Shown one piece after another: positions 1-8,874 of a stretch of DNA of 51,935 nucleotides. The position numbers were made by a program, and so were the translations under genes. The notes under the pieces are model-generated. The model saw only the letters and a list, made by a program, of their open reading frames with translations, ran no database searches and was not told where the DNA came from. The DNA lies in assembly GCA_021603905.1 (NCBI GenBank), contig BQIU01000020.1, forward strand, positions 1 to 51,935, written 5' to 3'. This stretch comes from Nitrospirales bacterium (GTDB taxonomy: Bacteria > Nitrospirota > Nitrospiria > Nitrospirales > UBA8639). The stretch's first letter is position 1. Each line of letters starts with the position of its first letter.

Positions 1-1
1 T

Positions 2-175
2 GAGCAGATTTTTGCGTGGCCCGGGTTAGGGCGTCTTGGATACGAAGCGATTCTTGCCAGAGATTTCCCGGTCATTTTAACCATCAACTTCATTGCGGCC
101 GTGTTGACCCTTGCAGGAACGCTCTTGTCAGATATTTTATATGCTGTTGTGGATCCGCGGATTCGACTGCAATGA
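2..175 (+). CDS. dppB: Peptide ABC transporter permease (DppB/OppB type), C-terminal end only
   Basis: This is the last 57 codons of an inner-membrane permease; the gene begins before the window. The reading frame from base 2 gives [17 protein letters not shown], then a hydrophobic helix and a DPRIRLQ end. This matches the conserved tail of the DppB/OppB family (FxxPGLG, later YxxxDPRI/R). It sits directly upstream of a second permease and two ATPases, so it is the first of the two permeases in a dppBCDF-type operon. The substrate (dipeptide, oligopeptide, nickel or other) cannot be told from this fragment, and no binding protein is visible. Confidence 0.85.
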   Translation, partial: EQIFAWPGLGRLGYEAILARDFPVILTINFIAAVLTLAGTLLSDILYAVVDPRIRLQ

Positions 176-218
176 CTCAATCACCCTAGTCTGTTTTTCG
201 AGAGTTAGTGATCGTTGT

Positions 219-1199
219 ATGACTGAACAGGCACTTACGACTGATACGGTGTTAGAAGACGAACCGCTTCTTCCGCATGAAACACCCTGGGAAGAATTCG
301 TTCGAATTTTCAAGAAAGACCGCATGGCCGTCGCCGGTGGGATCGTTCTCGCGTTCCTCCTCATTGCAGCGGTCGCGGGAAAGGTCTTGACAGAGTGGAT
401 AGTGGTATTTGACGCCGAAGTCGTTCGGTTACCTGACAAGTTTCAGCCACCGTTTTCCCCTCCCTCGGCTGAAGTTGTGGCGCTACAAGAACAACCGGTG
501 TTCGGGGTGTATGTCTTCGGGACCGATGAATTAGGGCGTGATGTGTTTTCTCGTATGCTGCAAGGCTCGTTTGTTTCGCTCTCGATTGGGTTTATCGCGG
601 TGGGGATTTCCGTATTTATCGGTATTCTGTTCGGAGGATTGGCCGGTTACTACGGACAGGTCAAGTTATGGTTTATTTCCGTAGATACGCTCATCATGCG
701 TTTTACCGATGTCATGCTGTGTTTCCCAACGTTCTTTTTGATTTTGACTGTCGTCGCCTTACTCCCTCCGAGCATTTACAATATTATGATTGTCATTGGG
801 CTGACCAGTTGGATGGGAACCTGTCGATTCGTTCGAGCGGAGTTTCTTTCACTCCGTGAACAGGACTTTGTGACGGCAGCTCACGCTCTCGGGTTACCAG
901 AAAAGCGCATTATTTTTAGGCACATGGTTCCTAATGCCATTGCGCCAGTCCTCGTGTCAGCGACGATTGGCGTTGCGACAGCCATCTTGACGGAATCGGC
1001 GCTCAGTTTTTTAGGCTTTGGGGTGCAGCCACCCTTTGCGACGTGGGGAAATATTCTATCCGGCGGAAAAGGATTTATTTTTGATGCACCATGGCTGTTC
1101 TTTATTCCGGGGATTGCCATATTTGTCGTCGTGTTGGCGTTTAATTTAGTCGGAGAAGGTCTCCGTGAAGCGATGAATCCTAAACTTCGAAGTCGTTAG
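219..1199 (+). CDS. dppC: Peptide ABC transporter permease (DppC/OppC type)
   Basis: This is the second inner-membrane permease of the peptide/nickel importer, 326 residues from the ATG at 219. An earlier in-frame ATG at 111 lies inside dppB in another frame and adds residues unlike the family, so I chose 219. Visible features are an N-terminal helix (AVAGGIVLAFLLIAAVAG), the family motif FGTDELGRDVFSRML, several hydrophobic segments, and the EAA loop (EQDFVTAAHALGLPEKRIIF) that contacts the ATPase. The C-terminal stretch SFLGFGVQPPFATWGNIL is typical of DppC. The gene is 43 bases after dppB, and its stop overlaps the GTG start proposed for dppD, so translation is probably coupled. Family assignment is firm; substrate is unknown. 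Confidence 0.93.
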   Translation: MTEQALTTDTVLEDEPLLPHETPWEEFVRIFKKDRMAVAGGIVLAFLLIAAVAGKVLTEWIVVFDAEVVRLPDKFQPPFSPPSAEVVALQEQPVFGVYVFGTDELGRDVFSRMLQGSFVSLSIGFIAVGISVFIGILFGGLAGYYGQVKLWFISVDTLIMRFTDVMLCFPTFFLILTVVALLPPSIYNIMIVIGLTSWMGTCRFVRAEFLSLREQDFVTAAHALGLPEKRIIFRHMVPNAIAPVLVSATIGVATAILTESALSFLGFGVQPPFATWGNILSGGKGFIFDAPWLFFIPGIAIFVVVLAFNLVGEGLREAMNPKLRSR

Positions 1200-2173
1200 T
1201 GATTCCTATGCCTCAACCTCTTCTCGAATTAACCAATCTTTCGACCTCGTTCTTTAGCGACCAAGGAGAGATTCGGGCAGTTGAAGACGTGAGCTTTTCA
1301 ATTCAACCGGGTGAGACTCTTGCGTTGGTCGGGGAATCAGGATGTGGCAAGTCAGTCACAGCCTTTTCCATCATGCGGTTGGTCGATAGGCCGGGACGCA
1401 TTGTCGGTGGGAAAATTTTCTTTAAAGGACAAAATCTCCTGGATTTGCCGGAGCAGGGGATGCGCAAGATTCGTGGAAAATCTATTGGCATGATTTTCCA
1501 AGAACCCATGACTTCGTTGAATCCCGTTTTTACGATTGGGAATCAGATCGGAGAAACGTTGCAGATTCACACCGATTTTTCCGCGAGTGAAATTCGAAAA
1601 GAAGTGCTCAAGTTGCTTGATAAGGTCCGCATTCCTTCACCTGAACGTCGTATCGATCAATATCCGCATGAAATGTCGGGAGGTATGAAGCAGCGAGTGA
1701 TGATTGCCATGGCCTTAGCCTGTAAACCTGATTTGTTAATTGCCGATGAACCGACGACGGCCCTTGATGTCACGATACAGGCACAAATTTTGGATCTTCT
1801 AAAAAGTCTTCAAGAGGAAATGGGAATGGCGATTTTACTCATTACGCATAACTTAGGGGTGGTGGCACAGTTTTCCCAAAATGTAATCGTCATGTATGCG
1901 AGTAAGATTGCGGAGCGGGCGAGTGTCGCACAACTGTTCAAAAACCCTTCGCATCCCTATACCATGGCCCTACTGAACTCCCTTCCACGACCTGGTGAGC
2001 GGGGGAAGCGGCTTGAGTCGATTCGCGGGACGGTGCCCTCCCCCTTGCAGTATCCGAAAGGGTGTCATTTTTCCACGAGATGTTTGGAAGTCTTAGAGCA
2101 TTGCTCGGAACAACCACCACCGCTCATTCAAATTGAGTCCGGTCATGAGACATCATGTTGGCTGCATGCGTGA
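1199..2173 (+). CDS. dppD: Peptide ABC transporter ATPase (DppD/OppD type)
   Basis: This is a cytoplasmic ATPase that powers the permease pair, 324 residues, close to the usual DppD length. It shows Walker A (GESGCGKS), the Q-loop region ([13 protein letters not shown]), the ABC signature (MSGGMKQRV), Walker B ([12 protein letters not shown]) and the switch histidine (LLITHNLG). The C-terminal segment contains CHFSTRC and a later Cys, the oligopeptide/dipeptide-specific C-terminal domain that in some relatives binds an Fe-S cluster. The start is either GTG 1199, overlapping the dppC stop, or ATG 1208; neither has a strong ribosome-binding site. DppD and DppF are distinct paralogues here, as usual for this transporter class. 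Confidence 0.93.
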   Translation: MIPMPQPLLELTNLSTSFFSDQGEIRAVEDVSFSIQPGETLALVGESGCGKSVTAFSIMRLVDRPGRIVGGKIFFKGQNLLDLPEQGMRKIRGKSIGMIFQEPMTSLNPVFTIGNQIGETLQIHTDFSASEIRKEVLKLLDKVRIPSPERRIDQYPHEMSGGMKQRVMIAMALACKPDLLIADEPTTALDVTIQAQILDLLKSLQEEMGMAILLITHNLGVVAQFSQNVIVMYASKIAERASVAQLFKNPSHPYTMALLNSLPRPGERGKRLESIRGTVPSPLQYPKGCHFSTRCLEVLEHCSEQPPPLIQIESGHETSCWLHA

Positions 2174-2233
2174 TCAATCTAATAAAAAGGGAAAAGTGAA
2201 AAATCCTGATCGCAACTTTGGAATAAATCCGTC

Positions 2234-3238
2234 ATGACAGTCAGTCAACGTGGCTTCCCGAATGGCCAGCCGCTCCTTGCAGTCAACGGCCTGAAAAAGT
2301 ATTTTCCTGTACGGAGCGGAGTATTTTCTAAAACGTCTGCATGGGTAAAAGCTGTCGATGATGTCAGTCTGACGATTCAAGAGAGTGAAACTCTTGGGCT
2401 AGTAGGTGAGTCGGGGTGTGGGAAAACGACTGTGGGACGAACGATTCTTCGTCTGATGGAACCAACAGCAGGGGAAGCGCTTTTCGAAGGGAAAAATATT
2501 TTCCATCTCGATTCGAAGGAGATGAGACAGGCTCGTCGACATATGCAGATTATCTTCCAAGATCCCTATAGTTCTTTGAACCCGCGAATGACTGTTGGAT
2601 CGATTGTTGGCGAACCTCTGAAAATTCATGGCTTAGCCAAAGGCAAAGATTTGCAAGATCAAATCGACCAACTGCTGGTACGTGTTGGTCTTCGTCCAGA
2701 GCATCATTCACGCTATCCGCATGAGTTCTCTGGTGGACAACGGCAGCGAGTCGGCATTGCGAGAGCCCTAGCGTTACGTCCACGGTTTATTGTGTGCGAC
2801 GAAGCCGTTTCGGCATTGGATGTCTCGATTCAGGCACAGATCATTAACTTACTCAAAGATCTTCAGCAGGAGTTTCAGCTCGCCTATTTATTTATTACCC
2901 ATGATTTGAATGTTGTAGAATATCTCGCCCATCGGATTTCTGTGATGTATCTCGGAAAGTTAGCCGAAGTCGCTCCAACTGAAACTTTATTTCGTGATCC
3001 TAAGCATCCCTATACGCAAGCCCTCTTATCCGCGAATCCTATCCCAGATCCGTCACAGCGCGCTGAACGGATAGTTTTGGAAGGCGATGTGCCTTCTCCA
3101 CTGAATCCTCCGTCTGGCTGTCGGTTTCACACCCGTTGTCCAGAAGTGATGGATGTGTGTAAGACGACTGAACCGCCGCTGATTCAAATTGGTCCTGCAG
3201 AACAAGGGCACCAGGTCTGGTGTCATTTGCATACGTAA
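2234..3238 (+). CDS. dppF: Peptide ABC transporter ATPase (DppF/OppF type)
   Basis: This is the second ATPase of the heterodimeric motor, 334 residues. The N-terminus reads [20 protein letters not shown], the DppF/OppF hallmark. It also has Walker A (GESGCGKT), the Q-loop [14 protein letters not shown], the signature [15 protein letters not shown], Walker B ([12 protein letters not shown]) and the switch FITHDLN. The C-terminal oligopeptide-transporter domain keeps paired cysteines ([14 protein letters not shown]). It follows dppD after 60 bases and ends the operon; the next gene has its own promoter-like sequence. DppF rather than DppD is supported by the N-terminal motif and gene order. Confidence 0.93.
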   Translation: MTVSQRGFPNGQPLLAVNGLKKYFPVRSGVFSKTSAWVKAVDDVSLTIQESETLGLVGESGCGKTTVGRTILRLMEPTAGEALFEGKNIFHLDSKEMRQARRHMQIIFQDPYSSLNPRMTVGSIVGEPLKIHGLAKGKDLQDQIDQLLVRVGLRPEHHSRYPHEFSGGQRQRVGIARALALRPRFIVCDEAVSALDVSIQAQIINLLKDLQQEFQLAYLFITHDLNVVEYLAHRISVMYLGKLAEVAPTETLFRDPKHPYTQALLSANPIPDPSQRAERIVLEGDVPSPLNPPSGCRFHTRCPEVMDVCKTTEPPLIQIGPAEQGHQVWCHLHT

Positions 3239-3317
3239 TTGTCCTCTAAATCATGTTAAAGTCCGGATGAGAGAGCTTTTCTTATCGCTTTCTTGTCAAT
3301 TTTTTTATTCTTCTCGG

Positions 3318-3347
3318 TTGCTGCCCTCCTGGTGGGGCTCGTATAAT
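3318..3347 (+). promoter_or_regulatory. Candidate sigma-70 promoter for the MEMO-family gene
   Basis: TTGCTG (3318-3323) and TATAAT (3342-3347) are separated by 18 bases, a near-consensus -35/-10 pair. It lies about 70 bases before the ATG at 3419 in the gap after dppF, which suggests that the downstream gene is transcribed separately from the transporter operon. An AGGAG ribosome-binding site lies at about 3401-3405. Seen by eye only. Confidence 0.45.
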
Positions 3348-3418
3348 CTTTGCTTCAGCTGTCCTTTTTTATCTGTGTGTTAGTTGGCGATGTATCAGAG
3401 AAGGAGCCTTAATAGATC

Positions 3419-4669
3419 ATGACGAGTACAACAAAAAATCCCAAGCACTATCCATCGTTACGCAATTTACAATATTCGCCCCTCAAACAGGGAGAGGAAC
3501 AATATATCCTGCTCTGGGATCCTTCCCGACTTTCTCAAGAAAAATTAGTCATCCCCTTAAACTTCTTTTTCTTGTTTCAATTTTTTGATGGAGAACATTC
3601 TTTGGAAGAAGTCGGTGCCGAGTATTTAAAGCAATATGGTGAGTTTCTGATGCCTGACAAGTTGACCCGACTGGTGGAAGATTTGGAGGATAAGCTTTTT
3701 CTTGAAGGAGAGCGATGTGAACAAGCGAAAGTGAACGCGATTGCGGCCTATCGGCAAACTCCTGTCAGAAAAGTCGTCTTTGCAGGAAAGAGCTATGAGG
3801 CCGACCCTGATGCTTTACGGCAACAATTGGATAGTTTTTTTGATTCAAAAGAGGGACCGGAAAAAAAGCCTTCAGATCATCAAGGAGAAAAAATCAAGGC
3901 GATGGTCGTTCCGAATTACGAACCGAAGGAAGCTGGCCCTATTTATGCCTGGGGGTATAAGGAATTGCGCGAGGCCGTGACGCCCGATGTCTTTATCGTG
4001 CTTGGAACGTGTCATTCTGACTTGGAGCATGGCATCGCCGTGACGGATAAGGATTTTGAGACGCCGCTAGGGGTTTTACCTGTCAATAAACCGATTCTTG
4101 AGCATTTTCGTGCCAATGGTGGGGCACAGTTTTTTGAAGAAGATATCCGACACGAACAGGAACATAGTATCGAATTCCAATTGCCGTTTTTGCAGCACAC
4201 GATTGGAAGTCAGAGGCCAGTGACAATCGTGCCCGTTCTCTGCTCGTTTCCACCATCCACGTTAGCGGATGCTGAGCTGAAACCGCTCTTTGAAAAAATT
4301 GATGCCTTTTTAGTGTCGCTAAAAAGTTCGATCGCGGCGACGAGTCAAGAGGTGTGCGTCATTGGTAGCGCCAGTCTGGCCCATATCGGGTTGCGCTACG
4401 GCGACAATAAACCTCCGACAGACTTTTCATTTCATCGCTGTATGCAAACGGATTTAGAAATGCTGAAAAAAGTTGAAGAGATGAACCCCGAAGCGTTTGC
4501 GCAATTTATCTTAGAAGAAGGAGATGCGCGTCACATCATGGGCTTTTCGACTATTTTCCTATTGATGAAATTGATTCAGGCTGAGAAAGGGGAAGTTTTG
4601 CGGTATGATCGCGGTATCACCGATCAGTTTAACTCAACGGTGACGTATGCCAGTATCACGTTTTTTTGA
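3419..4669 (+). CDS. MEMO1 / AmmeMemoRadiSam system protein B family, with N-terminal extension
   Basis: The protein has 416 residues. From about residue 155 onwards it matches the MEMO family (KAMVVPNYEPKEAGPIYAWG; VFIVLGTCHS; DIRHEQEHSIEFQLPFLQH; MGFSTIFLLM). That fold resembles extradiol dioxygenases; the role is usually unknown, although some members occur with AMMECR1 and radical-SAM partners. MEMO proteins are normally about 270-300 residues. The first ~150 residues here form an extra domain (LRNLQYSPLKQGEEQYILLW, then NFFFLFQFFDGEHSLEEV) that looks like a winged-helix or PqqD-like module. No AMMECR1 or radical-SAM gene is next to it. The usual MEMO histidine after 'APHAG' is replaced here (VPNYEP), although the later His-rich segment is kept. 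Family is good; function is unassigned. Confidence 0.8.
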   Translation: MTSTTKNPKHYPSLRNLQYSPLKQGEEQYILLWDPSRLSQEKLVIPLNFFFLFQFFDGEHSLEEVGAEYLKQYGEFLMPDKLTRLVEDLEDKLFLEGERCEQAKVNAIAAYRQTPVRKVVFAGKSYEADPDALRQQLDSFFDSKEGPEKKPSDHQGEKIKAMVVPNYEPKEAGPIYAWGYKELREAVTPDVFIVLGTCHSDLEHGIAVTDKDFETPLGVLPVNKPILEHFRANGGAQFFEEDIRHEQEHSIEFQLPFLQHTIGSQRPVTIVPVLCSFPPSTLADAELKPLFEKIDAFLVSLKSSIAATSQEVCVIGSASLAHIGLRYGDNKPPTDFSFHRCMQTDLEMLKKVEEMNPEAFAQFILEEGDARHIMGFSTIFLLMKLIQAEKGEVLRYDRGITDQFNSTVTYASITFF

Positions 4670-4757
4670 AAAAACGTTGCTCGTATCTCGTGAAACGTCG
4701 CTCGTAAGATACTGAAGGACTTTTTCAACGAACTACGAGCAGTCGGATACGTTTTTT
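4669..4757. terminator. Candidate two-way terminator between convergent genes
   Basis: Two genes converge here and the 87-base gap has imperfect inverted arms: AAAAAACGTTGCTCGTA at 4669-4685 against TACGAGC (4734-4740) and then ACGTTTTTT (4749-4757). The A-run on one side and the T-run on the other would give a U-tract in each direction. A near-duplicate 12-mer (ACGTTGCTCGTA / ACGTCGCTCGTA) lies in the left arm and could mean this is part of a dispersed repeat. Confidence 0.4.
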
Positions 4758-5290
4758 TATTCTTCTACTGTCATCGTCATCTCAATGGGCTCAAGTGGAT
4801 TATCTCGATCGTCTGTGACGCCAGCGACGATTTGATCGATCACGGCCATGCCTCGAATGACTTTTCCAAACACGGTGTACATCCGGTCTAAACTTCCAGA
4901 ATCTTCTACGCAAATAAAAAACTGTGAGCCATTGTCATTGATGTCACGAGTCCGATCTTCATTTCGTGGCATTTTGGCCATCGCGAGCGCACCTCGTCGA
5001 TGCGGATAGTCACTCGTTTCCGGGGGAATGCTATAGCCAGGACCACCGGTGCCATGAAGGGCGCGATTGGGGTCTTTGCTGAGCGGGTCGCCTCCTTGAA
5101 TCAGGAATCCCGGGATCACACGATGGAAGGTGGTGCCATCGTAAAACTTAATCTTGATCAGATTAATAAAATTTTCTATGTGCCGTGGGGCCGCATCAGG
5201 GAAAAAGCGAAGTTCAATGTTCCCAAGTTTGGTGTAGATGGTCGCTTTTGGGTTTTTTTTCTGGAATTGAAAATTAGGTGTATCCGACAT
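4757..5290 (-). CDS. Cyclophilin-type peptidyl-prolyl cis-trans isomerase
   Basis: This protein speeds cis-trans isomerisation of Xaa-Pro bonds. It has 177 residues with no obvious signal peptide, so it is probably cytoplasmic (PpiB-like). The cyclophilin core is clear: an opening strand KATIYTKLGNIELRFFPDAAP, the catalytic Arg segment FHRVIPGFLIQGGDP, ALAMAK, NGSQFFI and the YTVFGKVIRGMAVID block. An insert (PRNEDRTRDIND) sits before NGSQFF, as in several bacterial cyclophilins. It is last in a minus-strand series after an acyltransferase, but 356 bases of repeat-bearing sequence separate them, so it may not share their transcript. Confidence 0.93.
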   Translation of the reverse strand: MSDTPNFQFQKKNPKATIYTKLGNIELRFFPDAAPRHIENFINLIKIKFYDGTTFHRVIPGFLIQGGDPLSKDPNRALHGTGGPGYSIPPETSDYPHRRGALAMAKMPRNEDRTRDINDNGSQFFICVEDSGSLDRMYTVFGKVIRGMAVIDQIVAGVTDDRDNPLEPIEMTMTVEE

Positions 5291-5429
5291 AATGGAAAAG
5301 ACTCTATCAAGTAATGGTGTAGCTCATCAAGGTAGAGGAAGTCTTAAGAGCATGAATCTTAAGATGTACTGGATGAGGTTTCACGCAAGTGCTGTAGCGA
5401 ATACAATTCATTTTCAGTTGAGACCTTAG

Positions 5430-5608
5430 CTCCGATCGTTGTGTATTACTGGCAGGGACCAATGAGTATCCGACGTTAGAGTCTGTTCTTTCCCTGACGC
5501 ATCGATTTGAGGTAGCCTTGGCTACGATTGTTGCGTACCTGCCAGGGAGCCGAATAGGCATTGAGCGTTGATCCCGGTTCTCCCCCTGACGCATCGATTT
5601 GAGGTAGC
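5430..5608. repeat. Tandem pair of ~88-bp repeat units in the gap between PPIase and acyltransferase
   Basis: Two diverged units (about 5430-5517 and 5521-5608) end in the same 26-base block, found exactly at 5492-5517 and 5583-5608 (CCCTGACGCATCGATTTGAG and following GTAGCC). Both units begin with a variant of CGATTGTTGTGT and then CTGGCAGGG. The junction contains a perfect palindrome, GTAGCCTTGGCTAC. A third, inverted and more diverged unit lies at about 21503-21592. The rest of the 5291-5646 gap holds no convincing gene; a minus-strand frame across it is built from these repeats and I do not believe it is coding. Confidence 0.7.
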
Positions 5609-5646
5609 CAAGGCAGGAAATATTTGAAAGGGCTATCGGCGTCGAT

Positions 5647-6732
5647 TTACATTGGAAAATAGCGTTTGAGGTTATTGATGGGTTTTTCAAGCAGATGCCG
5701 TGACACCATCGCAAGCAGAATCGATACCCCACTGAACAGGAATAAACGGATCCATTCATCGTGATTAAAGGAGTGAGGCAGTAGGGACATCAGGCCGATA
5801 CCGTTGAGTAAGTCAGGAACAAAAAGGTGGATCACATACATTCCATAACTAATGCGACCGAAATAGATAAGGGTGGGTCGATTAAGTACGAGGCCGATTG
5901 GTCCAGCAAATCCCTCGGCCGCCTTCCCAATGATCCAGGCAAACAGGAGTCCGGCGCCCAGTTCCCCAAGAACGAATTCAATGGACGATGGTGCATCAAT
6001 AATTTTTGAAATCAATACGCTACTCAAGAGCAAGAACCCTATGCTGCAACTGATGATGAGTATTCGCTGTAGCTGAAACTTGTCGATTTCCACCTTGCGT
6101 GACAGAATCGCGAGGAGTGCGCCGATCCCGAGTGTGTCAAGGTGTGCTGGCATGAGCATACTTCCCTGGAAGTGTGTGAGCCCGATGCTGAGACAGAGCA
6201 GACGAAACAGTGGGCCGATGATGACCGCAACTAAGACGACAGAGAAAATGTAGGTTCTTGGGACAAACAGAATGACAAATGGCCAAAAGAGATAAAATTG
6301 CTCTTCAACAGCGAGTGTCCAGAAGTGATCAGCAATCGTGAACTCATTGTTAAGGGTAAAGTGAATATTCTGCAGATAGGCAAAGAACCACCATAGTTGG
6401 GAAGTGTTCGTTGCTGTAAAGACGAGGATAAGAAGGAGAGCAAGGTAATAGATCGGGGTGAGCCGTAAGAAGCGCCGTACATAAAAATGAATGAACAGTG
6501 TTGGGGTTGGTCGGCGAAAGGTTTCAACTTGATCTCTCCCATCAAGAAGGAGGCCGGTAATCAGAAACCCGCTCAAGACAAAAAACAGGCGGACCCCAAG
6601 GTCCCCAATTGGAATTGTTGTGCGAAAGAGGTTTTCTTCATCCAGGAAATGTTGCATAAATACCCCAAAGGCAGCCAATGCGCGCAGGCTGTCCAGTTGA
6701 GGTTTATATCCAGTCGCTAGAAAAGTTGTCAT
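5647..6732 (-). CDS. Acyltransferase family 3 (OafA/YrhL-type) membrane protein
   Basis: This is an integral inner-membrane enzyme of 361 residues that transfers acyl groups, usually to sugars of surface polysaccharides or to membrane glycans. The N-terminus has the family pattern LRALAAFGVFMQHFLDEENL with the conserved Arg and His, then LFFVLSGFLITGLLL and RRFLRLTPIYYLALLL; FWTLAVEEQFYLFWPF is the conserved WTL..E.YLFWP block. About ten hydrophobic segments are visible, and there is no C-terminal SGNH domain. The start at 6732 follows an AAGGAC-like site. The upstream MFS gene is on the same strand, 110 bases away. The acceptor cannot be inferred. Confidence 0.9.
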   Translation of the reverse strand: MTTFLATGYKPQLDSLRALAAFGVFMQHFLDEENLFRTTIPIGDLGVRLFFVLSGFLITGLLLDGRDQVETFRRPTPTLFIHFYVRRFLRLTPIYYLALLLILVFTATNTSQLWWFFAYLQNIHFTLNNEFTIADHFWTLAVEEQFYLFWPFVILFVPRTYIFSVVLVAVIIGPLFRLLCLSIGLTHFQGSMLMPAHLDTLGIGALLAILSRKVEIDKFQLQRILIISCSIGFLLLSSVLISKIIDAPSSIEFVLGELGAGLLFAWIIGKAAEGFAGPIGLVLNRPTLIYFGRISYGMYVIHLFVPDLLNGIGLMSLLPHSFNHDEWIRLFLFSGVSILLAMVSRHLLEKPINNLKRYFPM

Positions 6733-6842
6733 GTCCTTATCGTTATCCGTGTTTTGAGGCTACTGTTCGGCATCGCGGCGCTAGTGTAGCAGTTTGACGA
6801 TCGTCTTGGCGGAGAATCGGTGTCAGGATCCTCACTGTGACC

Positions 6843-8213
6843 TTATATTTTTGATGTTTGCCGTAGACCATCTCCAGGTCGAATCAAAAACCATAACATT
6901 CCCCCAATAAGCGCCAAGAGAGCCGCAGCTCCTAGTGCTGCGGCCCATCCAAACTGTTCAGCCAGCCAAGGTGTGAGAGTTGGTGATATGGTGCCACCGA
7001 GGTTTGCCCCGGTATTCATCATTCCAGAGAGTGTGCCCGCGTGTGCTTTCGAAAGGTCAGTTGTGGCTGCCCAAAAAGCGCCAACCGTGAAATACAGCCA
7101 ACCGGCGCCGAGTGATAGCATGCCAATTGCCCAAAATGGGGTTTGACTATTCGCGCCAATCACGATTGAGAGTGAGGCGAGAATCATTCCGATTGCTCCA
7201 ACGCTTGCTCGTCCGACGTTGAGTCCACGAGTCTGAGTTACTTTGTCCGTGACCCATCCTCCCCATGGACAGAAGATCGCCATGGCCAGGAATGGTGCTG
7301 ACGCAAAGAACGCTCCGCGTAAGACATCAAAACCACGGACATTCACGAGGTAAAGATAGAACCATGACATGTAGACATAGGCCACATACCCCAGGCATGT
7401 ATAGCTCAGCACCAGCCACCATACTGTGGGGGTCCGAATAATGGCACTCCATGGAACCCTAGGGTTCTTTCCCGTAGGTACTGGTGCATCCTTTTGTGGT
7501 GAAGTTGGGTGGGAACTTGAATTGTGGGTTTTTTGGTGACCCTGTATTGTGGACTTTTCTATAAAGAGCGCCTCCCCTTCATTCACATGTCGATGTTGCC
7601 GTGGGTGATCTGTTGCATACCAATACCAGAGAAGCGCAATGCCGATTCCCAACGTTCCAGCCGCATAAAATGCAGTTTGCCATCCATAGTTGACCATAAT
7701 CCAAGCGGTGACTGGTGGAGTGAGTGCTGAGCCGACTCCGATTCCTCCTATGGTAATGCCGATGCCCAGGCCGCGTTCATGAGGGGGATGCCAGTTGGCA
7801 ACGGATCTGTTGAAGTTGGGGAGAGCCGCGGCTTCGCCGACACCAATGAGAAATCGGACGAGCATGAGAGAGCCAATGACACCGATGACGTTGGTTATTG
7901 AAAGAGTCGGGGCAAGTGCCGTGAGTGCCGTAAATATTGACCACCAAAGGACGGCAACTGTGAGAACGCGACGAGGCCCCCAGCGATCACCAAGCCATCC
8001 GCCTGGTATTTGGAAAACGGCATACCCAAGGACGAATGCTGAAAAAATCCATCCCATTTGCATATCGGTCAGCCCGAGGGCGGGCATCATCTGACGAGCC
8101 GTGACTGAGATATTGACTCGATCAATATAGGTGACGATGCTAATGAGAAGGAGAAGTCCAAGAATTTTCCATCGTGTTCGAGTTGGCGGTTCAGTGATTG
8201 TGTAAGAAGTCAT
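6843..8213 (-). CDS. Major facilitator superfamily transporter (anion:cation symporter type)
   Basis: This is a 456-residue secondary transporter with about twelve membrane helices and a charged cytoplasmic loop between the halves (around residues 205-255). The N-terminus LLISIVTYIDRVNISVTARQ and the stretch GWIFSAFVLGYAVFQIPGGW are characteristic of the ACS family (hexuronate, galactonate, phthalate and 4-hydroxyphenylacetate transporters). LGDRWGPRRVL is the MFS loop 2-3 motif. The C-terminal half has the matching motif in degenerate form (GGWVTDKVTQTRG). The substrate is probably an organic anion, but neighbours give no clue. The ATG at 8213 opens directly on the hydrophobic first helix. 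Confidence 0.9.
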   Translation of the reverse strand: MTSYTITEPPTRTRWKILGLLLLISIVTYIDRVNISVTARQMMPALGLTDMQMGWIFSAFVLGYAVFQIPGGWLGDRWGPRRVLTVAVLWWSIFTALTALAPTLSITNVIGVIGSLMLVRFLIGVGEAAALPNFNRSVANWHPPHERGLGIGITIGGIGVGSALTPPVTAWIMVNYGWQTAFYAAGTLGIGIALLWYWYATDHPRQHRHVNEGEALFIEKSTIQGHQKTHNSSSHPTSPQKDAPVPTGKNPRVPWSAIIRTPTVWWLVLSYTCLGYVAYVYMSWFYLYLVNVRGFDVLRGAFFASAPFLAMAIFCPWGGWVTDKVTQTRGLNVGRASVGAIGMILASLSIVIGANSQTPFWAIGMLSLGAGWLYFTVGAFWAATTDLSKAHAGTLSGMMNTGANLGGTISPTLTPWLAEQFGWAAALGAAALLALIGGMLWFLIRPGDGLRQTSKI

Positions 8214-8874
8214 CGTCGAGATTCGTCGTTAGAGAATACGGTTGGTCATCATGCATTGACGTTATGATGAAATTTCGCTAAGTAAAGAGATATGCGAATA
8301 GCCTGCGTGGGCGTTTTCGTGCCGAGGGTTATGATGATTGATGGTGATTCGTGAGTGATGACTTGGTGCTTGACCCTATGCATGCTCAGAAAGGAATAGA
8401 GAGGGACTTCGTGATCTTGCTGTATTCAGTGCTTTGATACAGGTGAAAGACTGGAGTTGGTCTTTCCAGGCCGTGGCATTGTATCACAGGCTTTCATCCT
8501 TTGGTCGCACCGTAGAATGTTTTTTGCGTTTTGAAAATCTTTTCTTGAAACACGTAGGCGGTCCATGGTAGATGGGAGCCACCTAAGAAGGCGAAAGGCC
8601 TCACTGCAAGTGACCATAGATGTATACGCACGAGGGGAATAAGTCGGCGTGACCGTCATGGCTTATGGTCTTTCCTGATGTGCAGGAATTCAAGAGACGG
8701 TCTATCTGTCAATGATGCGGAGGGGGGAAGCCCTCTGTAAGGCTGAAGGGCGGCGATCACGATGCAACCGTCCAGATTGTCTGTCTTGCTGTCTGATTCT
8801 TATAGGATGCCAGCCTTGATGTTTCTTAGGCGATATCACGAATTTGTGAAACACTACACTAGGAGGGTTCGCTA
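8214..8874. other. Long intergenic region between divergent MFS and H1-like genes
   Basis: This 661-base gap between divergently transcribed genes shows no convincing protein gene. A 77-codon minus-strand frame at 8426-8659 has no family resemblance and an arginine/cysteine-rich, non-coding look. I saw no repeats of the families found elsewhere in the window and no tRNA. The right end should hold the promoter and leader of the H1-like gene. Confidence 0.5.
8777..8806 (+). promoter_or_regulatory. Weak candidate promoter for the H1-like gene
   Basis: TTGTCT (8777-8782) and TATAGG (8801-8806) are 18 bases apart, with four of six consensus matches in each box. They lie about 70 bases before the ATG at 8875, which has a strong AGGAGGG site at about 8861-8867. 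By-eye match only. Confidence 0.25.

Noticed and set aside
5307..5759. A 150-codon minus-strand frame
   Set aside because: It lies mainly over the two ~90-bp repeat units and the 3' end of the acyltransferase; composition is Cys/Arg/Ser-rich and it has no family resemblance.
8426..8659. A 77-codon minus-strand frame in the 8.2-8.9 kb gap
   Set aside because: No ribosome-binding site, no recognisable motif and odd composition; it is probably a chance frame in the leader of the H1-like gene.
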